Assembly (NCBI RefSeq): GCF_026341125.1
Contig: NZ_JAPEOR010000003.1
Location: 372,001 to 436,000, forward strand
Direction: 5' to 3'
DNA from: Streptomyces sp. NBC_01142
GTDB taxonomy: Bacteria; Actinomycetota; Actinomycetes; Streptomycetales; Streptomycetaceae
Length of the DNA stretch: 64,000 nucleotides
Of the stretch, positions 1-9,113 are shown piece by piece. The notes below the pieces were generated by a model, which was given only the letters and a program-made list of their open reading frames with translations, did no database searches and had not been told where the DNA came from. The position numbers and the translations under genes are program-made. Every line of letters starts with the position of its first letter. Position 1 is the first letter of the stretch.

Positions 1-1026
1 GGCACGTGAACCGCGGTCGAGGACGAAGATCGCGTCCGGCACGTCGTGGACACGGCACGAGTCGAGGACGGCCGTCGCACCGTCACTGACCCAGACGGCC
101 GGGTAGTCGCCCGTACTGTCATGGATCTCGCACTGGTTGGCGTCCACCCGCGTGCCCGGGTCCCAGACGGACAGACCGTTGCGCCCGAAGCGGCGGACCG
201 TGGAGCGGGTGAGCGTCAGCACGGACCGGGAACGCAGATCGATCGCGTTCTCGGGGATGTCATGGATGTCGCAGTCGGAGAGCGTGAGCACGGCGTCGGT
301 GTCGAGTGTGATGCCGTCCCCCGACGTGCGGTGCACGGTGGAGTCCGTGAGATGGGCGGCAGCGCGCGAGGCGATCTGGATGCCGGTGCCCTTGATCTCG
401 TACACCTCGCAGCCGATGGCCTCCAGCGCGCTGCCCTCGCCGGTGACGGTCAGGCCCGCGCCCGAGGCGTGGTGCACCCGGCAGCGCTCCAGCCGCGGAT
501 GCGCACCGCCGCGCACGGAGATGCCCGACTGTCCAGCCGCGACCACCTCGCACTCCTCGAACACCCCGCCCGCGCCGTCCAGTACACCGATGCCGACGCC
601 GGCCGGATTGTCGACGGTACAGCGGCGGACGGTGGGCCGGGCCGCACCGCGTACCTCGAGACCGGCCGCGGAGCGGGTGACGATCCGCAGGTCGATCAGT
701 TCGGGCGTGCCGTCCTCCACCAGGAGCGCCGGGGCGGCCGTGTCCTGCCCCTCCACATGAAGGTCCTGGACGGTGGCGGAGGCGCGCACGGTGATCGGTA
801 CGCCGTCCGCGGGCGCGATGCGCACCGAACCGACCGCACCCTCAGGACCGCGCAGGGTGACCGCCCGCTGGACGACGAGGTTCTCGCGGTACGTCCCGGG
901 GCCGATGGTGAGGATGTCGCCGTCCCCTGCGGCCTCCAGGGCTGCGGCGAGAGAGGGGTACTCGCCTGTGCGGCGCCGCCACCGCGAGGTGCCGGTGTGC
1001 GTCACCTGGACCGTGCCCTGTGCCAT
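1..1026 (-). CDS. Right-handed parallel beta-helix repeat protein (partial, runs off left edge)
   Basis: The reading frame opens with ATG at 1026 and is still open at base 1, so only the first 342 codons are visible. After a short lead-in, a tandem series of roughly 22-residue coils repeats with the pattern C-x-V/I-h, ending in short hydrophobic strands such as RRCTVDNPAG, ERCRVHHASG, IGCEVYEIKG and SDCDIHDIPE. This is the signature of pectate-lyase-like right-handed beta-helices (NosD/CASH type). There is no clear signal peptide, so a cytoplasmic location is likely. In Streptomyces such helices are often fused to a C-terminal AAA ATPase, but that part lies outside the window. The fold is clear; the substrate or partner cannot be deduced. 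Confidence 0.8.
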   Translation of the reverse strand, partial: MAQGTVQVTHTGTSRWRRRTGEYPSLAAALEAAGDGDILTIGPGTYRENLVVQRAVTLRGPEGAVGSVRIAPADGVPITVRASATVQDLHVEGQDTAAPALLVEDGTPELIDLRIVTRSAAGLEVRGAARPTVRRCTVDNPAGVGIGVLDGAGGVFEECEVVAAGQSGISVRGGAHPRLERCRVHHASGAGLTVTGEGSALEAIGCEVYEIKGTGIQIASRAAAHLTDSTVHRTSGDGITLDTDAVLTLSDCDIHDIPENAIDLRSRSVLTLTRSTVRRFGRNGLSVWDPGTRVDANQCEIHDSTGDYPAVWVSDGATAVLDSCRVHDVPDAIFVLDRGSRA

Positions 1027-1304
1027 GGTGCTGTTCTGCCCCCACCTCGTTCGGTTCTGCTCCGGCCGCGTCTCTGAGAGGGACGCCCCCTTACCCCCGA
1101 GGGAGTCGCACCACCGTAGCGCGCGCGGAGAGCGTGAGTTGACGAGACGTGACGGGTTACCTGATGAGACGCTTGACGGTGGCCTGACGGAAACGCTGAT
1201 CGCTCATCCGCCCGGTGAGCCGGCCGCCCGGTGAACCGGTCGACGCCCCGGTCAATGGACCGGTCAATGACGAGCCCGGTGAACGGGCATGGTGGCGCGG
1301 CGGG

Positions 1305-1913
1305 TCAGCTTCCCGCGCCCGTACGGCCCCAGTCGGGCCCCGCCTTGGCCCACGCCCGGTCCAGGTCTGCGTACCTTCGCCGTACGAGGTGCCATACGGC
1401 CAGCCGTCTGGCGCATTCGATGAACCAGGCGGACATGAGCGCGGCGCCGAACCCCGCGAGCACCGCGTGCACCTGGGCGGTCGTCTCGTCCAGCGGCCGG
1501 TTGACGATCCGGCCCGACCTGTCGGTCCAGAGTGTGAAGCTGTCACCGGCGCGCGCGGACTGCAGCACGGTGGAGACGGTTCCGGTGTGCCGACTGCCGT
1601 CGGCGGCCGTCCAGTTCGCCACGACCCGCAGTCGTTTCCCTTGCGTGGAGGTGGACTCGGAGTCGTACGCGCCCGACTCCGGCCCCGGGGCGTGGCGCAC
1701 CACGGTGGCGATGGTCGCCACGCGTTGCTGGCGCTGGATGCGTGCCGACTGCCGCAGGGACTCGTCGGTCAGCGACCCGGTGACCCAGCCGACGGCCGGA
1801 GCGCCGCAGAAGACAAGCACTGCGGCGGCCAGCGCCACCCATGCCTCGAGGAGATCGGTCGTACGGCGCAGGGGATTGTGCCGCCAGCGCCAGATTCCTG
1901 CAACTGCTCGCAC
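1305..1913 (-). CDS. Rv1733c-like two-TM membrane protein
   Basis: Product of 202 residues. I place the start at GTG 1913 because AAGGGGG sits about eight bases upstream and the product then begins VRAVAGIWRWRHNPLRR, the usual N-terminus of this actinobacterial family. One membrane segment lies near residues 23-45 (LEAWVALAAAVLVFCGAPAV) and a second near 150-170 (AVLAGFGAALMSAWFIE). Between them is an extracytoplasmic domain of about 100 residues containing WTAADGSRHTGTV and LWTDRSGRIV, resembling the repeat region of Rv1733c-type proteins. The gene stands alone. The function of the family is unknown; a cell-envelope location is inferred from topology. Confidence 0.7.
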   Translation of the reverse strand: MRAVAGIWRWRHNPLRRTTDLLEAWVALAAAVLVFCGAPAVGWVTGSLTDESLRQSARIQRQQRVATIATVVRHAPGPESGAYDSESTSTQGKRLRVVANWTAADGSRHTGTVSTVLQSARAGDSFTLWTDRSGRIVNRPLDETTAQVHAVLAGFGAALMSAWFIECARRLAVWHLVRRRYADLDRAWAKAGPDWGRTGAGS

Positions 1914-2100
1914 GGTCCTGCACCCCCTTCCGCGTCCGTCATAGCCGTGTACGGCACGGCACAAGCGCGGGTGGCACGAAGAGAGAGGAACGTCACCCCC
2001 TCCATTGAGCGCCTCACCCCGCGGTCTGTCCAACGCGACTGGTGGCGCACCGGGTTCCCCGGCCGGGGAGCGGGGCCGGTAGCGGCACGCGCCGACGGGA

Positions 2101-2925
2101 TCAATCGACGACGGTGACAGCGTCCGAGACCCGGATGATGCCGGTCCGCTCCGGCACGAGCAATACGCCGAATGCCAGCCTGTCCCCGATGCGGCGGTGA
2201 CGGGCAAGCGTACGCAAAGGCTCCTTGCCTCGCTCGGCAGTGCGCTGGTCGGTGGTGGTGACGACGCAGCGGCCACAGGGTTTCATCACCCGGAAGACGG
2301 CTTCGCCGATCGAGATCCGCCGCCATTCGTCCTCCGCCCAGGGGGCGACGCCACCCACGACGACGTTCGGCCGGAACCGGGACATGGGCAGGGGGCCCTC
2401 GTCGGCGTGGTCGCCCTGTGCGATGAGGGAGTTGAGTGCGTCGAGCGAGGAGAGGGTGGTGACGAGCAACGGAGACGAGTCGCCGAAGTTGACCGTCTCC
2501 CCGCTGCGGGCGTACGCAGGATCGAGGGGACGCCGGTGCGCCGGGTCGTCGAGGTGGACCAGCTGTACCTCCGCGCCGAGGTAGTCGCTGAACCAGGCGT
2601 TCACGGGTCTGCCGACGGGGACCGCCTCGACCTTGTCCCCGAAGACGTCCGTCGAGATCGTGCCCACCGGCTCGGGGACGGCGACGGTCAGCGGTTCATG
2701 ACCGGGCGCCGTCAGCCGGATTCCGCCGTCCGGCAACGGCTCGGCACAGGCCAACGCCAGCCGCGGCTGCTGGCGTTGCGTGACCACCTTGGCCGAGGAG
2801 TCGATGAGCGTCCACCGACGGTCGCCGGCAAGGCCCCACGGCTCGACAGCCGCCTCGCCGGGCGCGCACCCAGCCACCGATTTGACCGGGTGGACATGGA
2901 CGGAGTGAAGAACTGGCTTCGGCAT
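2101..2925 (-). CDS. MOSC domain-containing protein
   Basis: Product of 274 residues starting MPKPVLHSVHVHPVKSV, typical of proteins with an N-terminal MOSC_N beta-barrel (about residues 4-115) followed by a MOSC domain (about 130-270). The C-terminal domain keeps FRPNVVV near 184-190 and the KPCGRC motif with Cys217 and Cys220; MOSC cysteines are used in molybdenum-cofactor sulfur chemistry in characterised relatives such as the mARC/YcbX and MOCOS C-terminal families. The family binds or transfers sulfur around the molybdenum cofactor, or acts as a reductase (YcbX type), but the substrate of this member cannot be read. It is predicted cytoplasmic and monocistronic. Confidence 0.85.
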   Translation of the reverse strand: MPKPVLHSVHVHPVKSVAGCAPGEAAVEPWGLAGDRRWTLIDSSAKVVTQRQQPRLALACAEPLPDGGIRLTAPGHEPLTVAVPEPVGTISTDVFGDKVEAVPVGRPVNAWFSDYLGAEVQLVHLDDPAHRRPLDPAYARSGETVNFGDSSPLLVTTLSSLDALNSLIAQGDHADEGPLPMSRFRPNVVVGGVAPWAEDEWRRISIGEAVFRVMKPCGRCVVTTTDQRTAERGKEPLRTLARHRRIGDRLAFGVLLVPERTGIIRVSDAVTVVD

Positions 2926-2962
2926 AACGCCATGGTGCCAGTCGCCACCGACATCCTTCCGG

Positions 2963-3421
2963 TCAGTACCCCCGGCCCTGGTACGGGCGGTTGTACGGGT
3001 CTTCGTAGGAAGCGGGCGCCGGCGCGGGGCGGGCCGCCGCGGGACGCATCGCCTCGTAGCCGGTGGCAACGGGACGCTGCTGCTGGGCCTGGGGATGAGG
3101 TCCCGGGTAGCCACGTGGAACCGAGGACTGCTGGGGGACGTACGGCGCGGGCGTGTGCTGCATCGGCTGCTGCATCGGCTGCGGGTAGCCGTAGGCGGGA
3201 CTGGGCTGGGAGGGACCCGCCGGGAGGGCGGGCATGGCCGCGGGGAGCGCCGGCAGATAGCTGTTGGCGGTGTAGCCGCCGGTGTCGTACGCGGAAGGCA
3301 CTCGGATCGGGGCGATCTGAGGCGTGCCCCGCTCCGCGACCAAGGAGTCGTAGATCGGGGTGTCGGGGAACGCCGGCGCGGAGTAGTAACCGCCGCCGTA
3401 GGTGGCGCGGGGGGAGCTCAT
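2963..3421 (-). CDS. DUF6643-like proline/tyrosine-rich protein
   Basis: Product of 152 residues beginning MSSPRATYGGGYYSAP. The first half is conserved in style (FPDTPIYDSLVAERGTPQIAPIR), while the rest is low complexity, rich in Pro, Gln, Tyr and Ala (QPMQQPMQHTPAPY), ending YNRPYQGRGY. It matches my memory of the Streptomyces DUF6643 family, whose function is unknown. No signal peptide or membrane segment is seen. The low-complexity tail suggests a disordered protein. The gene is divergent from the TerD gene, with about 265 bases of shared upstream DNA. Confidence 0.6.
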   Translation of the reverse strand: MSSPRATYGGGYYSAPAFPDTPIYDSLVAERGTPQIAPIRVPSAYDTGGYTANSYLPALPAAMPALPAGPSQPSPAYGYPQPMQQPMQHTPAPYVPQQSSVPRGYPGPHPQAQQQRPVATGYEAMRPAAARPAPAPASYEDPYNRPYQGRGY

Positions 3422-3600
3422 GGCACATAAGTTAAGCCCACGATGTGCCGGTTGGGGAGTCCGATAAGAGGGTTGTTTCCGCGGGCACGAGTGACTGCGG
3501 ATCCCCAATGCGAGCGAACCTGGGAAAAACGGTCGCCGCGAAACGTTCAGATCGTGTAAAGGCCGAGCTGAGAGCGGGTTACCGAAGGGTTACCGGCGGG

Positions 3601-3630
3601 TCCCCCCGGGCGTCCGGTGTGCCGGGGGGA
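3601..3630. promoter_or_regulatory. GC-rich stem-loop upstream of the TerD gene
   Basis: TCCCCCCGG at 3601-3609 pairs perfectly with CCGGGGGGA at 3622-3630 around a 12-base loop. Two direct copies of GGTTACC lie just before it (about 3579-3597). It sits 56 bases before the TerD start in a divergent intergenic region, so a regulatory or 5'-leader hairpin is more likely than a terminator. This is inference from base pairing only. Confidence 0.35.
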
Positions 3631-3685
3631 ATAGGTTGACCGCACAGGGAGCCTTCCAGCACCCCGACTCGCGATGGGGGCGAGC

Positions 3686-4969
3686 ATGTCCATGCTTAAA
3701 GGAGCCAATAGTCCGGTGCCGGCGCAGCAGGTGCGCGTCGAATTGGGATGGCGTTCGGGCCCCGGGGTGCCGGATGTCGACGCCTCGGCACTTCTCCTCG
3801 CGTCGGGCAAGGTCCGGTCCGACGCGGACTTCGTCTTCTACAACCAGCCGGCGCATGCCTCCGGCGCGGTACGCCACGAAGGGAAGCAGACCGGCGCGCA
3901 GGGTGTGACGGACCTGGTCGCGGTCGACCTCGCGCGCGTGGAGCCCGCGATCGAGACGATCGTGCTGGCGGCCTCGGCCGGCGCCGGCAGCTTCGGGCAG
4001 GTGCCCGGGCTGTACATCAGGGTGCTCGACGCGGACTCAGGTGCGGAGATCGCGCGGTACGACAGCCAGGACGCGACGGTTGAGACTGCTTTCGTCCTCG
4101 GTGAGCTCTACCGGCGGCAGGATGCCTGGAAGTTCCGGGCGGTGGGGCAGGGCTACAGCACCGGACTGGAGGGTCTGGCGACGGACTTCGGCATCACGGT
4201 CGACGAGCCGGCCACGCCGGTGCCCGCCGCGGCCCCGGCGCACCCCGCCGCCCCGCCGCAGCCCGCAGCTGCGGCCCCGGCCGCCCCGACGGCCTCGGCG
4301 CCGCCCCCGCCCGCTGCCGCTCCTTCGGCTCCCGTGCGCCTGACCAAGGTGACGCTGACGAAGGAGACCCCCTCCGTCTCCCTGACCAAGCAGGGCGGCA
4401 CCTCCGGCGCCATGCGCGTCAACCTCAGCTGGCAGGTGCGCAAGCAGTTCCAGGGGTGGGGCGCCAAACTCGGCCGTGCCGTCGCCATGCACGCCGATCT
4501 CGACCTCGACCTGTGCGCGCTCTACGAACTCACCGACGGCCGCAAGGGCGTCGTCCAGGCCCTCGGCAACGCCTTCGGCGCACTCCATCAGCCCCCGTAC
4601 ATCCACCTCGACGGCGACGACCGCACCGGCGGCACGTCCGGCGAGAACCTCACCATCAACCTCGACCACACGAACGACCTGCGCCGCGTCGTCATCTTCG
4701 TGACCATCTACCAAGGCGCCCGCAGCTTCGCCGACCTGGACGCGACGGTCACCCTCCAGCCGCAGCACGGTGCCGCCATCGACTTCTCGCTCGGCGAATG
4801 CACCGTGCCCTCGACCGTCTGCTCGCTCGCGCTGATCACCAACACCGGATCCGACCTGGTGGTCCAGCGCGAGGCCCGTTTTCTGGTCCCCGAGCGCGGC
4901 GTCAGCCCGCAGCGCACCATGGACTACACCTACGGCTGGGGCATGAACTGGACGCCGGGCAGGAAGTGA
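3686..4969 (+). CDS. TerD-family protein with two TerD domains
   Basis: I choose ATG 3686 because GGGGGCG lies immediately upstream; ATG 3692 (MLKGAN, the classic TerD opening) is equally possible. Domain one covers about residues 1-180 ([16 protein letters not shown], then [11 protein letters not shown] and [12 protein letters not shown]). An Ala/Pro linker of about 45 residues follows, then a second TerD-type domain (about 230-425: [36 protein letters not shown]). The DLDL and DGDDRTG acidic patches are the usual calcium-binding positions of the family. TerD proteins are cytoplasmic, bind calcium and are tied to tellurite or phage stress phenotypes and to development in Streptomyces. No other ter gene is adjacent. 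Confidence 0.9.
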   Translation: MSMLKGANSPVPAQQVRVELGWRSGPGVPDVDASALLLASGKVRSDADFVFYNQPAHASGAVRHEGKQTGAQGVTDLVAVDLARVEPAIETIVLAASAGAGSFGQVPGLYIRVLDADSGAEIARYDSQDATVETAFVLGELYRRQDAWKFRAVGQGYSTGLEGLATDFGITVDEPATPVPAAAPAHPAAPPQPAAAAPAAPTASAPPPPAAAPSAPVRLTKVTLTKETPSVSLTKQGGTSGAMRVNLSWQVRKQFQGWGAKLGRAVAMHADLDLDLCALYELTDGRKGVVQALGNAFGALHQPPYIHLDGDDRTGGTSGENLTINLDHTNDLRRVVIFVTIYQGARSFADLDATVTLQPQHGAAIDFSLGECTVPSTVCSLALITNTGSDLVVQREARFLVPERGVSPQRTMDYTYGWGMNWTPGRK

Positions 4970-5054
4970 TACGCCGGACCGTGATGATGCGCCGGACGTG
5001 ATGCGCCCGCACTGATGCGCGGGAACTGATGGGCGCGAACCGATGCCCGGGACG
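4967..5054 (+). repeat. 14-bp tandem minisatellite starting at the TerD stop codon
   Basis: From 4985 there are five imperfect 14-base units: TGATGCGCCGGACG, TGATGCGCCCGCAC, TGATGCGCGGGAAC, TGATGGGCGCGAAC and CGATGCCCGGGACG. A diverged unit, TGATACGCCGGACCG, precedes them and includes the TGA stop of the TerD gene. The array fills the convergent gap before the HpnB-like gene. Each unit contains TGA, so slippage would preserve a stop in the TerD frame. Confidence 0.7.
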
Positions 5055-5090
5055 CGGTCCCGAGGCGTGAGTCGGGGGAGCGCAGGGCAG

Positions 5091-6263
5091 TCAGCGGTCG
5101 GGCGCGGCCTGAGGACGGGCGTACGTACGCCCCTTCCACGCCGCGCCCCGTCCGCGGTAGTGCTGCACCGCCGAATCGACGGTCATCAGCAGATAGAGCA
5201 GCGCGGTGAACGGCAGCAGGGGTGCGAGCAGCAGCGGCTGCCGGTAATGGCGCAGCATCGGCAGATACGTCCCCGTCATCACCGCCCACGCCAGCCCCCC
5301 GGCCCAGCCGGCGGCCGCATCATGGGCGGCCACACCGGCGCACAGGGTGACGGGCGGCGCGAGGTAGACCAGCGCGAGCCCCACCACCGTCCCGCCGAGC
5401 AGCAGGGGACTGTGCCGCAGCTGTGCGTACGCGCTGCGCGACACCATCCGCCACAGGTCCGCCAGCCGCGGATACGGCCGCACACTGTCCACCCGCTCCG
5501 CCAGCCCCAGCCAGAGGCTGCCTCCGGCGCGCTGCACCGCACGCGCCAGCGACACATCGTCGATCACCGCCTGCCGGATCGCATCGGGTACTCCCGCCCG
5601 CTCGGCGGTCTCCGCCCGCAGCAGCACACAGCCGCCGGCCGCGGCCGCCGTGCGCGCCTCCGGCCGGTTGACCCACCGGAAGGGGTAGAGCTGCGAGAAG
5701 AAGTAGACGAAGGCCGGCACCACCAGCCGCTCCCACGCGCTCGCGACCCGCAGTCGTGCCATCTGCGAGACGAGGTCGAGGTTGTGGGTACGGGCGGCGG
5801 CCACCAACTCGCGCAGGCTGTCCGGCTTGTGCGCGATATCGGCATCGGTCAGCAGCAGATACTCGGGCTCACGGGCCGATGCCAGCTCGATTCCGTGCCG
5901 CAGCGCCCAGAGCTTCCCGGTCCAGCCGGGCTCCGGCTCGCCGGGACGAACCACTCGCAGCGGCAGCCCGCCGTACCGCCCGGACAGCGCACGGGCGAGT
6001 TCCCCCGTGCCGTCGGTGCTGCCGTCGTCGACGAGAACGATCTCCGCCCGGCCGGGGTAGTCCTGCGCCAGCAGCGACGGCAGGCTGACCGGCAGCACCT
6101 CCGCCTCGTCCCTGGCGGGCACCACGACGGCGACATCCGGCCAGTCCGGCGGAGCCTCGCGCCGGGGCAACCGCTGGTCCGTACGCCAGAAGAAGCCCTG
6201 CCCGAGCAGCAGCCATCCCCAGGCGGCCAGCGATCCGACGGCGATCCAGGCAAGGACACTCAT
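5091..6263 (-). CDS. HpnB-like family 2 glycosyltransferase
   Basis: Membrane glycosyltransferase of 390 residues. An N-terminal membrane segment (about 3-25) precedes a GT2 catalytic domain with VVVPARDEA, VLVDDGSTDGTG and the metal-binding LLLTDADIAH motif. The characteristic PAFVYFFSQLYPFRWVN and AAAAGGCVLLR stretches and VIDDVSLARAVQRAGG follow, and the C-terminus holds three to four membrane segments (about 300-375). The order and wording match hopene-associated HpnB-type transferases, which sit near hopanoid genes in many bacteria; no hopanoid gene is adjacent here, so the acceptor is uncertain. It is divergent from the racemase gene with only 58 bases between starts. Confidence 0.75.
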   Translation of the reverse strand: MSVLAWIAVGSLAAWGWLLLGQGFFWRTDQRLPRREAPPDWPDVAVVVPARDEAEVLPVSLPSLLAQDYPGRAEIVLVDDGSTDGTGELARALSGRYGGLPLRVVRPGEPEPGWTGKLWALRHGIELASAREPEYLLLTDADIAHKPDSLRELVAAARTHNLDLVSQMARLRVASAWERLVVPAFVYFFSQLYPFRWVNRPEARTAAAAGGCVLLRAETAERAGVPDAIRQAVIDDVSLARAVQRAGGSLWLGLAERVDSVRPYPRLADLWRMVSRSAYAQLRHSPLLLGGTVVGLALVYLAPPVTLCAGVAAHDAAAGWAGGLAWAVMTGTYLPMLRHYRQPLLLAPLLPFTALLYLLMTVDSAVQHYRGRGAAWKGRTYARPQAAPDR

Positions 6264-6321
6264 TCGCCGCAGTCTGCCCCACCCCGCCGGTGCCGCAAGG
6301 GCGGTCGACTATGGTGACCGG

Positions 6322-7107
6322 GTGAAGATCGCGCTCATGGACTCCGGAATCGGCCTGCTCCCGACGGCCGCCGCGGTACGTCGGCTGCGGCCCGACGCGG
6401 ATCTCGTCCTCTCCTCCGACCCCGACGGCATGCCCTGGGGTCCGCGTACGCCGGACGGTATCGTCGAGCGCGCGCTCGCCGTGGCCCGCGCGGCCGCCAC
6501 GCACGGCCCCGACGCGCTGATCGTCGCCTGCAACACCGCCTCGGTGCACGCTCTGCCCGCTCTGCGTGCGGAGCTGGAACCCGGGCTCGCGGTCATCGGC
6601 ACGGTCCCCGCGATCAAGCCGGCATCGGCCGGCGGCGGCCCCATAGCCATCTGGGCCACGCCCGCCACCACCGGCAGCCCCTACCAGCGCGGCCTCATCC
6701 GGGACTTCGCTGGCTCGGTCGCCGTCACCGAAGTGCCCTGCCCCGGTCTCGCGGACGCCGTCGAGCAGGCGGACGAGAGCGCCATCGACCGTGCAGTGGC
6801 CGCAGCCGCCGCCCTCACGCCCCGCGATGTAAGGACCGTCGTCCTAGGCTGCACCCATTACGAGCTGGTCGCGGAACGCATCCGGGCGGCCCTACAGCCG
6901 CCGGGTCTTCCGCCGGTGGTGCTCCACGGCTCGGCCGGGGCGGTCGCCGCGCAGGCGCTGCGCCGCATCGGGACACTGCCGGGCTCCGGGGCGGCAGCGA
7001 ACAGCCGCCTCACGGTGCTGCTCAGCGGACGCGAGTCCACACTGTCCGACAAGGCCCTCGGCTACGCGGAAGGCCGCCTGCTCCAGGCCGTCAGCCCTGC
7101 CCACTGA
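6322..7107 (+). CDS. Aspartate/glutamate racemase-family protein (MurI-like)
   Basis: Product of 261 residues from GTG 6322; an upstream ATG at 6311 runs into a stop after four codons. It opens MKIALMDSGIGLLPTAAAVR, matching the DSGxGG opening of glutamate racemase, and has two cysteine motifs in the proper order: IVACNTAS with Cys70 and VLGCTHYELV with Cys177, the two acid/base thiols of cofactor-independent racemases. The usual FxDSGVGGL is degenerate (no second Gly-Gly), so it may be a paralogue of MurI with another amino-acid substrate rather than the essential enzyme. Cytoplasmic. Confidence 0.75.
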   Translation: MKIALMDSGIGLLPTAAAVRRLRPDADLVLSSDPDGMPWGPRTPDGIVERALAVARAAATHGPDALIVACNTASVHALPALRAELEPGLAVIGTVPAIKPASAGGGPIAIWATPATTGSPYQRGLIRDFAGSVAVTEVPCPGLADAVEQADESAIDRAVAAAAALTPRDVRTVVLGCTHYELVAERIRAALQPPGLPPVVLHGSAGAVAAQALRRIGTLPGSGAAANSRLTVLLSGRESTLSDKALGYAEGRLLQAVSPAH

Positions 7108-7247
7108 CCCGTGCCACGCCGGACCGCGCCGTCGCCGTACGCCCGTTTCGTACGCCCGTTCCGGACGCCCTTTTCGTACGCCCGGACCGTGTGACCGGTG
7201 CGGCGGAGACCGTGCCGGGTGGGCGGATCGTCAGTACTCTGCTTGCC

Positions 7248-7808
7248 ATGAGGGACCACTCCCGTGACGAGGGGCCTGCCACTGAGCCCCTGCCCGAGGT
7301 CTGGACCGGCCGTGCGACCAACCGTATCCAGTGGGTGCTCGCGGCGGCGGGCGGTGCCTGTCTGGCGCTCGGCATCGAGCTGGCTGTCGACTCCTCCTGG
7401 GCGTCGGGCATCGCACCGTTGCTGATGGCCGTGATCGGCTGTGTGGCGGCAGGTCTGCTGATGCTCTTCGGGACCCTCGCGTTCGTCCATGTGGCCGTCA
7501 AGGTCGACAGCGACACCCTCGAAGTGCGCTGCGGCCATCTGGGCGTGCCACGCCGCCGTATCCCCCTGGCCCATGTGGTGGGCGCCGAATTCGCACCCAC
7601 GGTCAACCCACGGCACTGGGGCGGCTGGGGCTACCGCTGGCGCCCGGAGATGGGCACCGCCGTGGTCGTACGGCGCGGTGAGGGACTGGTCGTCCGACTG
7701 GGCGACGGCGTGACCTTCACCGTGACCGTGGACGACGCTGAAGCCGCCGTACGGGTCATCCGCGACCGGCTGCGGCGCGCGGCAATCGGCAAGCCGGCCG
7801 GGGCCTGA
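7248..7808 (+). CDS. Two-TM membrane protein with PH-like C-terminal domain
   Basis: Product of 186 residues from ATG 7248. Two adjacent hydrophobic segments (about residues 28-47 and 55-78) are followed by a soluble beta-rich domain: VKVDSDTLEVRCG, RRRIPLAHVVGAEF, GGWGYRWRPE, then VVRLGDGVTFTVTVDDAEAA. This alternation of strands with a terminal helix is typical of bacterial PH-like membrane proteins of the DUF3093 kind, but I could not assign a named family. It is convergent with the following gene, with only 13 bases between stops. Function unknown. Confidence 0.65.
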   Translation: MRDHSRDEGPATEPLPEVWTGRATNRIQWVLAAAGGACLALGIELAVDSSWASGIAPLLMAVIGCVAAGLLMLFGTLAFVHVAVKVDSDTLEVRCGHLGVPRRRIPLAHVVGAEFAPTVNPRHWGGWGYRWRPEMGTAVVVRRGEGLVVRLGDGVTFTVTVDDAEAAVRVIRDRLRRAAIGKPAGA

Positions 7809-7821
7809 CCTCCCGGCACCG

Positions 7822-8919
7822 CTACACCATGCGGCTGTCCGCCGCGGCGCCCTCGTCTGCGTCTGTGTGCCTGGGGGCGTGTGCCCGGAGCCCCATGGAC
7901 CCCTCGCCCGCGGCACGGGCCGTCGCCAGCCCCGCGAGCAGCCCCGCGCCCGCCGTGACCGGGGTGAAGCTCAGCGCGTTGCCGACGCTCGCCAGGACCG
8001 CCAGCGCCGTCAGCGCGGCGCCGGCGCTCAGTACGACCGGGCTGGAGCGGGGCGAGCGCCCCAGACCGTAGAGCAGCCAGCCGAATGCCGCCCCGAGCAA
8101 GGCCACTCCCACCACTCCCTGCTCAGCGGCCTGCTGCAGGGTGGCCGAGTGCGGTTTGCCGTCCGAGCCCAGCGACTGCTGAGCGGTGGCGCTGAGCTCG
8201 CCGAAACGTCCGGGGCCCGCGCCCCGTAGCGGGTCGTCCTCGGCGAGAGCGAGCGCGTCCTGCCACAGAGCTACCCGGTTGTGGGTCAGCTGGCCCTCCA
8301 GGGATGCCGTGAGCCCCTCCGGCAGAGCGTCCTCGGCCACACCCCAGGACGCGGTGACCACCAGGGCGGTGGCCAGCGCGAGGCCCGCGAGACCCAGTGC
8401 CGGCCGGCGCATCCGGACCGCGGCGAGCGAGCAGAGCAGTACGCCGAGAGCGGCCGCGAACCCGGCGACGGACCCGAGCGCCAGCGCGGTGCAGGCGACC
8501 GCGAGAGCCAGCAGCCGAAGCGCGAGGCGAAGAGGCAGCGGACGGGCGGCGGAGGCGGCGCAGCAGGCGGCGCCCGCCGAGAGAACCAGGAGCGCGGCGG
8601 CCGCGCCCGTGTGCCCCGGCTGCGTCGCCGTGCCCGCGGTCGCGCCGGGCATGCCCTGGCGCGAGGCGATCGCCAGACCCAGCGCGGCGAGTGCGGCGGC
8701 CGAGGCCGTGGCAACCGGCAGCAGCGTGCCGCAGATGCGGCCGCAGGCGTAACCCGCGGCGATGGCGAACACGGCGAGCAGCACACCCTCGGGCCGGGCC
8801 TCACGCCCGGCCGCGCTGATCAGCGACCACACGGCGCAGGCGCTCAGGACGACGACGCCGATCACGTCGGGAGCGCGGCCGCGCTCCCGCGCCGCTGACC
8901 GGCCGTCCGGTGCAGCCAT
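7822..8919 (-). CDS. O-antigen-ligase-like polytopic membrane protein
   Basis: Product of 365 residues with about ten hydrophobic segments rich in Ala and Leu. Between segments, near residues 235-275, lies HNRVALWQDALALAEDDPLRGAG, which matches the periplasmic-loop signature (R...W..A......P..G.G) of the Wzy_C/O-antigen ligase superfamily. That superfamily joins or polymerises lipid-linked glycans, or in Gram-positives moves other polymers. The C-terminal tail is hydrophilic (RAHAPRHTDADEG). No polysaccharide genes adjoin it, so the substrate is unknown. It is divergent from lnt with a 194-base gap. Confidence 0.65.
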   Translation of the reverse strand: MAAPDGRSAARERGRAPDVIGVVVLSACAVWSLISAAGREARPEGVLLAVFAIAAGYACGRICGTLLPVATASAAALAALGLAIASRQGMPGATAGTATQPGHTGAAAALLVLSAGAACCAASAARPLPLRLALRLLALAVACTALALGSVAGFAAALGVLLCSLAAVRMRRPALGLAGLALATALVVTASWGVAEDALPEGLTASLEGQLTHNRVALWQDALALAEDDPLRGAGPGRFGELSATAQQSLGSDGKPHSATLQQAAEQGVVGVALLGAAFGWLLYGLGRSPRSSPVVLSAGAALTALAVLASVGNALSFTPVTAGAGLLAGLATARAAGEGSMGLRAHAPRHTDADEGAAADSRMV

Positions 8920-9113
8920 CCCGCCGACCCCCCGACCTGTGACGGGCCCTGCCGCAGCAGCCGAACCGGGTCGGGTGGCAGGGACTGGCGCACACGGTAA
9001 CGGGAGAGACAGGGGTTTGTGGATGGATTGCGCAGGAACGCCGCGGCGGCCGATGCCGGGTTGACGCGGACCGGACTGCCAAAGGCACAGCCCACCGCCG
9101 TAGACTCCGGCAG

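Noticed and set aside
1200..1290. Several CCGGTCAATG/CCGGTGAACGG-like short repeats after the Rv1733c-like gene
   Set aside because: Irregular spacing and low identity; not a defined array.
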